From: Stieleria marina
GTDB lineage: Bacteria > Planctomycetota > Planctomycetia > Pirellulales > Pirellulaceae
DNA: 64,000 bases
Direction of reading: 5' to 3'
NCBI GenBank assembly: GCA_007741555.1
Contig: CP036526.1
Span: 1,674,001 to 1,738,000 of the forward strand
Shown: positions 59,298-64,000 of the stretch, piece after piece
Numbering within the stretch: position 1 is the first letter of the stretch
How the letters are laid out: each line of letters starts with the position of its first letter
Translations under genes and position numbers: made by a program
Notes under the pieces: generated by a model
What the model was told of the DNA's origin: nothing
Database searches by the model: none
What the model saw: the letters and a program-made list of their open reading frames with translations, nothing else

Positions 59298-60437
59298 TTA
59301 GAGCGATTCGATGAACCACTGCACCCGTTTGCTGAAATCCAGGGGGTTGAGTCCCACGATTTGCTCGAAGTCTCGGATTCGGTCAGCTTTTTCGTAATTG
59401 CGAAAAGCTGGTCGCTTGGCGGTGTGATTCATCCATTTGGCAAATTCTCGCGGCTGACGTTCCGCCAGATAAAACATCATCGCCCAGCTGACCGCGTAGG
59501 CCTTGTCGACGGTTTTGTCGCTGTCAAACAACATGTCGTCGCCGATGAGTTGCACGACCGCTTTGTAAAAGTGGACTTCGTTTCGATCGCTTAGGGTGGA
59601 TCGGATCAAGTTGATGCTGTCGGTATTGGCTCGATTGCTTGCCCGGGAGCCTGATTGCCGGCTGGTCATCGCCGGCGATTCGAACATTTGTCCGATGCCT
59701 TCGGTAATCCATTTGGGCGTATCGGTGACCCGGGAATGAACACCGGAGTTGAATGCCGATTGATGAGCCGCTTCATGACGCACGGTGGCCGCGATCAGCG
59801 ACAAGTGTCCGCCGTCGTGCGTCAGCACGCGATTGGATTCGTTGGAATAGACACCGGCGACTCGCGACACATCGATTTTCAGTTTGCGAAACTCTCTGTA
59901 CATGGCTTGCTGATCGGGAAAGACAACCGCGACCATCGGGAAGCGGCCTTCGCGAACGTTGACGCCGCGTTTGGTCATGTACGCAGTAAACGATCGGTGT
60001 GACTGTTCGAACAGCTGTGGCCAACGATCGCCGCGGCCTTTGGGTTGCACGACCAAGAAATTTTTCGTCGACGTGACTTCATACTCCGGACCATATTCGG
60101 CTCGTAACTGGTTGCGAAGCTCCGTCACTGGCATGGGCTCGTAGGCGTCTCGGATACGCCGCACGTTGTTTCCTTTTCGCGGATCCACCGAGTGAATGCT
60201 TCCGTCACGTCCGAGCACGATCATCTCGTGTGCCAGTTCGACCAACGCCATTCCCTGGTGTTGTTTTCCGGCGGAAAAAAATTCGACCATCCCGGTCGTC
60301 TGAGCAGAACAGTCGCTTGGAATCCAGCCGATCACCAAGGCGACGACGACTGCTAGGACAGCGATGGCCGGGCGGCGTGACGCAAAAACGAAGTCGCGGG
60401 TTGCCGGGCGTGCGGTTGGAAACGTTGCTTTTGTCAT
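59298..60437 (-). CDS. DUF1570 exported zincin-like protein
   Basis: The protein is 379 residues from ATG 60437 (GTG 60449 also possible). A hydrophobic segment (RPAIAVLAVVVALVIGW, residues 22-38) is a signal or anchor. The DUF1570 features are present: MVAVVFPDQQAMYREF, the HExxH motif in VRHEAAHQSAFN, then PKWITEGIGQMFES, which matches the downstream Glu of gluzincins. It is therefore a probable zinc peptidase of unknown target. It is divergent from the secreted gene at 60579 and upstream of the sigma gene on the same strand. Confidence 0.9.
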   Translation of the reverse strand: MTKATFPTARPATRDFVFASRRPAIAVLAVVVALVIGWIPSDCSAQTTGMVEFFSAGKQHQGMALVELAHEMIVLGRDGSIHSVDPRKGNNVRRIRDAYEPMPVTELRNQLRAEYGPEYEVTSTKNFLVVQPKGRGDRWPQLFEQSHRSFTAYMTKRGVNVREGRFPMVAVVFPDQQAMYREFRKLKIDVSRVAGVYSNESNRVLTHDGGHLSLIAATVRHEAAHQSAFNSGVHSRVTDTPKWITEGIGQMFESPAMTSRQSGSRASNRANTDSINLIRSTLSDRNEVHFYKAVVQLIGDDMLFDSDKTVDKAYAVSWAMMFYLAERQPREFAKWMNHTAKRPAFRNYEKADRIRDFEQIVGLNPLDFSKRVQWFIESL

Positions 60438-60578
60438 CAATTCTGACACTCTGAGGACACATCGGTTGGGACGGACGACTGAAGGCTAGGTTAGAATTTC
60501 AGCTGCGAAATGTGGGTTGCCTGTTTCAGCCTTCAATGTGCGAATGCGATCAGCGAATCCGACAAAAGGAGTCCGGTT

Positions 60579-61955
60579 ATGAGGACAATGACAAACATGC
60601 CGTCAAATCAAATGGGAACTGCACGCCCTTTCTTTCGCAATCTGTTTGGTTTGCTAGTGGTCGGTCTGGCAACTTTTGCGGCATCGTCGGCGACCAGCCA
60701 GGAGGCCAAGGAGGTTGCGACCGAGCAAAACGAAGTTGACTCCGGAGCCGATGCCGATGACGCGGCTGAGCTAAAGGCCGATGTCTTGGAGTGGGTCGAT
60801 CAATTGGATGCACCTAGCCTGAGCAAACGAAAACTGGCGGAAAAGCGATTGATCGAAGCCGGCGCCGACGCGCTGAAGTATTTGCCGGAAAAGAAAGCGG
60901 GCGTTTCGATCGAAGCCATCGAACGATTAGTACGCGTGCGCAAGGCGCTGATGATGTCCAAGACACAGACTCAGTCGTCTGCCATCACGATTCGATTGAA
61001 CGACGTGGCTGATCTTGGCGAAGCACTCGAAGCGATCAGTCGGGACTCGGGCGTCGAATTTGAGCACCAGGCCGACGAATCGCAAAAGATCGATCCCGTT
61101 GCGACGCCGTTGTCGTTTTGGCATGCATTGGATTTGGTTCTGGATCAAGCCAACTTGGACGTCAACTTTTACGGCGGTGATCGAGGTGTCTTGGCACTCC
61201 AGCCACGCGAGGAAGGTCGGACTTCGCGAGTCGATTCGGCGGCTTACACAGGCGTGTATCGAATCGAGCCGATGTCCGTAAATTCGCGGCGTGTTCTTAA
61301 TCAGCCATCGCAAAGTGGAATGAACGTGGCGATGGAGATTGCCTGGGAACCACGTATGACGCCGATCGGTTTGACGATTCCGATCTCGCAGTTGTCCGGA
61401 AAACTGGATGACGGTAACAGCATCAAGCCGCAAGAGTCCGGCGAGAAAATCGACATCGCGACCAACGCCGATTTGGCGTTCAGCGAGTTTTACTTGCCAT
61501 TGGAACTCCCTGTGGGACGCCCCGGCAAAATTAAATCACTTTCGGGAACGATCGAGGCGCTGTTGCCCGGCAAGACACAGACGTTTGAGCTGCCGTTGAA
61601 AGAACCGAATCCCAAAAAAACGATCGATGCGTTGACGGTCGAAGTCGAAGAGATCCGTAAAAACGGCACGCTGCACGAAGTGCGTGTTGGATTGAAACTG
61701 GTGGATCCGGATCGATCCTTGGAAAGTCACCGGCATTGGATTTTTGAAAACCCGCTGTACGTTCGACTGAAAGATGGTTCGCGTGCTGAGCATCTCGGTT
61801 ACGAGACTTATCGACAGTCCAAAGACGGTGTCGGTATTGGGTACCTCTTTGAGCTTGGTGACAGCTACTCCGAAGCCACGCTGGTCTACGAGTCGCCGAC
61901 CGCAGTGGTCAACAACGAAGTTAATTTTGTGATACAGGACATCAAATTGCCGTGA
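60579..61955 (+). CDS. Secreted protein with HEAT-like module, coupled to parvulin
   Basis: The protein is 458 residues from ATG 60579, supported by AAAGGAG 8 nt upstream. A signal peptide (FRNLFGLLVVGLATFAAS) is followed by an acidic stretch, then DVLEWVDQLDAPSLSKRKLAEKRLI and the paired helix IERLVRVRKALM, a planctomycete HEAT-like module. The remainder is beta-rich, with repeats around PLELPVGRPGKIKSLSG and YVRLKDGSRAEHLGYE. I recognise no enzyme motif. The stop TGA overlaps the GTG of the parvulin gene, so the two proteins are translationally coupled and may meet in the periplasm. Confidence 0.82.
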   Translation: MRTMTNMPSNQMGTARPFFRNLFGLLVVGLATFAASSATSQEAKEVATEQNEVDSGADADDAAELKADVLEWVDQLDAPSLSKRKLAEKRLIEAGADALKYLPEKKAGVSIEAIERLVRVRKALMMSKTQTQSSAITIRLNDVADLGEALEAISRDSGVEFEHQADESQKIDPVATPLSFWHALDLVLDQANLDVNFYGGDRGVLALQPREEGRTSRVDSAAYTGVYRIEPMSVNSRRVLNQPSQSGMNVAMEIAWEPRMTPIGLTIPISQLSGKLDDGNSIKPQESGEKIDIATNADLAFSEFYLPLELPVGRPGKIKSLSGTIEALLPGKTQTFELPLKEPNPKKTIDALTVEVEEIRKNGTLHEVRVGLKLVDPDRSLESHRHWIFENPLYVRLKDGSRAEHLGYETYRQSKDGVGIGYLFELGDSYSEATLVYESPTAVVNNEVNFVIQDIKLP

Positions 61956-62920
61956 TTCGATTTTTCCTTGGCGTCTGCCTGATTCTGGGCTTGGGCACCG
62001 ATTTAGTTGCTCAAGAAAACCTGCAGCCCGATGATCCCATTGCGTCGGTGGATGGTAAGCCTATTTTTCTGGGCGAATTGAATTTGGTCGTCGTCGATCG
62101 ACTGAAAATACGGGACGTCAGCAAAGCGACGCCGCAAGTTCAACAGGCCATCGCGGCGACCTTGGTGCGTCAGCATTTAGCGATGAAGTCACTTCGGATA
62201 CAGGGAGGAGAAAACCTTCAGCGGATCATCGACCGTTCGATCAGTGATTTGCAGAAGGACTTAGAACGCCGGGGGAGCAATTTGCAGGATCACGCCAAAC
62301 AACGCAGTAGTGACGAAGCTTCGCTGAGAGAAACATTGGCGTGGCAGATCGCTTGGAAGGGGTATCTGAAGAGCCGTATGACGGACAAGAACCTGCGAAC
62401 GTACTTCGCGCGCAATCAATCCAAGTACGTTGGCGGTCGGTGGGATGTGTCGCAGATCTTTTTGAAAATCGATCCTGCTGATCAGGCGTCGCGGGATGCC
62501 GTTCGTGAGCGACTTGCCCCGCTGATCTTGGAGCTTCGCCAGTCCGATGCACCCGAAGTATCGTTTGCCGCTGCGGCTCGCAAGCACAGCGAAGGTAGTG
62601 CGGCGTTGGCGGGAGGACGAATCGGCAGGGTGCAATCCAACGGTGATTTGCCCGGTAGTGTGATGGCGGCGGTCCGGTCGACCCCGGTGGGCAAGGTGAG
62701 CGAACCGGTGCAGTCGCCGCTTGGGCTGCACGTGGTGTTTGTGCATGATCACGAAAAAAGCGAAAGCGGTTTCGAGGATTTGACGGACCAATCGCAGCTG
62801 CGACGTGATGCAACGGATGCCTTGTTTGGGCAGTTGGTCGGGCAGCAGAAAGACGCCAAGATTTCATGGTACATTCCCGCTTTGAAACCGCCTGCCAACG
62901 TGAATCTGATTCCAAAGTAG
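61952..62920 (+). CDS. Parvulin-type peptidyl-prolyl cis-trans isomerase
   Basis: The 322-residue exported protein starts at GTG 61952, overlapping the previous stop. It has a signal peptide (MIRFFLGVCLILGLGTDLVA), a SurA-like N-terminal region (IASVDGKPIFLGELN and helices to about 165) and a parvulin domain (about 170-270) with VSQIFLKIDPADQASRD, ARKHSEGSAALAGGRIG and PLGLHVVFVHDH. Its role is likely folding of exported or outer-membrane proteins. The SurA/PrsA-like match is by layout; the coupled upstream secreted protein may be a partner. Confidence 0.9.
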   Translation: MIRFFLGVCLILGLGTDLVAQENLQPDDPIASVDGKPIFLGELNLVVVDRLKIRDVSKATPQVQQAIAATLVRQHLAMKSLRIQGGENLQRIIDRSISDLQKDLERRGSNLQDHAKQRSSDEASLRETLAWQIAWKGYLKSRMTDKNLRTYFARNQSKYVGGRWDVSQIFLKIDPADQASRDAVRERLAPLILELRQSDAPEVSFAAAARKHSEGSAALAGGRIGRVQSNGDLPGSVMAAVRSTPVGKVSEPVQSPLGLHVVFVHDHEKSESGFEDLTDQSQLRRDATDALFGQLVGQQKDAKISWYIPALKPPANVNLIPK

Positions 62921-62999
62921 GCCGCCGCATCGTAGAGGATCGCTGGCGGCATTCTTGGCGGGCAGTCAATGACCCAATTGGAATGTGTCCGCTCTGCTT

Positions 63000-64000
63000 A
63001 TGTCGATCCTGCAACGATTCGAAAACCATATCGTCGGCGAACTAACGGATCACGAGAGGACGACGCTTCGCTGTAGCGCCGCTTGGTTTTTTTTGGTGCT
63101 GTTCGGGTACTACATTCTGCGGCCGATTCGCGAACAGATCAGCACCGAATATGGCATCAAGAATCTGTCTTGGTTGTTTTACGCGACCTTGGCGACGATG
63201 TTGATCGCGATTCCAACCTACTCGTTGCTGGTGTCAAAGTTTCACCGAAGAAAACTTGTACCTAGCATCTACGCATTCTTTTGTGTTGCGTTGTTGTTTT
63301 TTTGGGCGGCAATGTCCTTTGTTCCGAAGACGGCCATGATTGGTGGCACTCCGACGCTCGAATGGGTGGCGAGGTTTCTTTTCATTTGGATCAGCGTTTA
63401 CGGTTTGTTCATCGTTTCGTTCTTTTGGAGCGTCGTCGGCGACATGCTTGCACCGGAGCAGGGGCGACGTTTGTATGGAATGATTGCGGGCGGTGGAACG
63501 GCGGGCGGAATGATCGCATCGTTGGTTGCCACATTCATGGTCGATGAATTGGGACAAGAAAACCTGCTCTTGATTCCAGTCGTTTTGTTGGTCGTCGGAC
63601 TCTTGGTTTACTTTCGACTTGAAAAGGCCTGGGAGAGTCAGCAAGCGAGCGCTGTTGCCTTACCATCAAGCAGCGGAAAGCCGACGGGGGGAAATCCGTT
63701 TGCAGGGTTCACGGCGGTATTCAGTTCTCGGTATCTGTTCGCAATTTGTTTATATGGATTGTTTTTAGCGACCTGCGGCACCACGATCTATTTTCAGCAG
63801 TCAGAGATTGTCGAAGCCGCGTTTGACACAAAAGAAGCCAAGACGAAGTACTTCGCAATGATCAACTTTGCGGTGCAGGTATTGACGCTGGTTCTTCAGA
63901 CGGCAGTCGTGGGGCGACTGATGAAACGCTTTGGACTTGGCCTGACCTTGGCGATTTTGCCGATCGCCTACATTTGCGGTATCACTTCGCTGGCGATCGC
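63000..64000 (+). CDS. NTP/NDP exchange transporter-like membrane protein (partial)
   Basis: The gene starts at ATG 63000 and continues past the window end, so only about 333 residues are seen. It begins MSILQRFENHIVGELTDHE and contains FGYYILRPIRE, which resembles the TLC ATP/ADP exchanger-type family. Hydrophobic helices follow (LFYATLATMLIAIPTYSLLV, FFCVALLFFWAAMSFV, FLFIWISVYGLFIVSFFW), and then the turn SVVGDMLAPEQGRRLYGMIA and GGGTAGGMIAS. Relatives exchange nucleotides in obligate parasites; in free-living bacteria the substrate is unknown. It is 79 bp after the parvulin gene. Family assigned by motif likeness only. Confidence 0.8.
   Translation, partial: MSILQRFENHIVGELTDHERTTLRCSAAWFFLVLFGYYILRPIREQISTEYGIKNLSWLFYATLATMLIAIPTYSLLVSKFHRRKLVPSIYAFFCVALLFFWAAMSFVPKTAMIGGTPTLEWVARFLFIWISVYGLFIVSFFWSVVGDMLAPEQGRRLYGMIAGGGTAGGMIASLVATFMVDELGQENLLLIPVVLLVVGLLVYFRLEKAWESQQASAVALPSSSGKPTGGNPFAGFTAVFSSRYLFAICLYGLFLATCGTTIYFQQSEIVEAAFDTKEAKTKYFAMINFAVQVLTLVLQTAVVGRLMKRFGLGLTLAILPIAYICGITSLAI

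Overview
The window looks like chromosomal DNA of a planctomycete, most likely a Pirellulaceae member of the Rhodopirellula/Rubripirellula type. The evidence is the gene content rather than any rRNA: a DUF1592/DUF1552 secreted pair, a DUF1570 protein, an LEPR-XLL-like export motif, a TPR serine/threonine kinase beside an ECF sigma factor, a lysine-rich H1-like protein with a MTILRIG head, Trx-YHS fusion and SEC-C/TPR proteins, and two groEL genes. Base composition is moderately GC-rich. Genes are loosely packed, often single, with GTG/TTG starts and few strong Shine-Dalgarno sites. I found no rRNA, tRNA, CRISPR array, insertion sequence or phage gene.

Layout. 0.3-6.9 kb: secreted thioredoxin-YHS protein (strong terminator behind it), transketolase, a GAF hybrid histidine kinase, SurE. 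7.2-16.1 kb: guaA-ettA operon, the H1-like protein, a 1355-residue protein of unknown function, and a TIM-barrel sugar-phosphate isomerase-like protein. 16.2-22.9 kb: ten-loop EF-hand protein, the DUF1592-DUF1552 pair, two small secreted unknowns, one with a possible HExxH site. 23.1-27.9 kb: SEC-C/TPR protein followed directly by ribD, then a secreted HEAT-like protein. 28.0-30.4 kb: an FtsQ-like protein, a MurB homologue and a small thioredoxin on the minus strand. 31.3-43.0 kb: a Gfo/Idh/MocA-like protein, a PAS hybrid kinase with two receivers and Hpt, glutamate dehydrogenase with a membrane protein, PolX, a membrane protein and a large Pro/Gly/Tyr-rich exported protein. 43.9-50.8 kb: chaperone block groEL1-groES-groEL2-dnaJ-grpE, a FmdB-type zinc ribbon, and an isochorismatase-like hydrolase. 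50.8-60.4 kb: minus-strand signalling/surface block (TPR-sulfotransferase, secreted matrixin-like protein, Ser/Thr kinase, ECF sigma factor, DUF1570 protein). 60.6-64.0 kb: secreted HEAT-like protein coupled to a parvulin, then the start of an NTP/NDP exchanger-like membrane protein that runs off the window.

Several recognisable enzyme folds lack key residues. The MurB homologue has Met and Asn where the catalytic Ser and Glu are expected. The matrixin-like protein has Asn for the second zinc His. The Gfo/Idh/MocA protein has Ala-Gly-Asp for Glu-Lys-Pro. The kinase is non-RD with Asp-Phe-Asn for DFG. Intergenic DNA carries at least two dispersed repeat families: a GC-rich inverted repeat forming a 24-bp hairpin behind groEL2, and a ~108-bp inverted-end element seen twice. 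The MurB/FtsQ-like pair and the two repeat families are the points I would check first.
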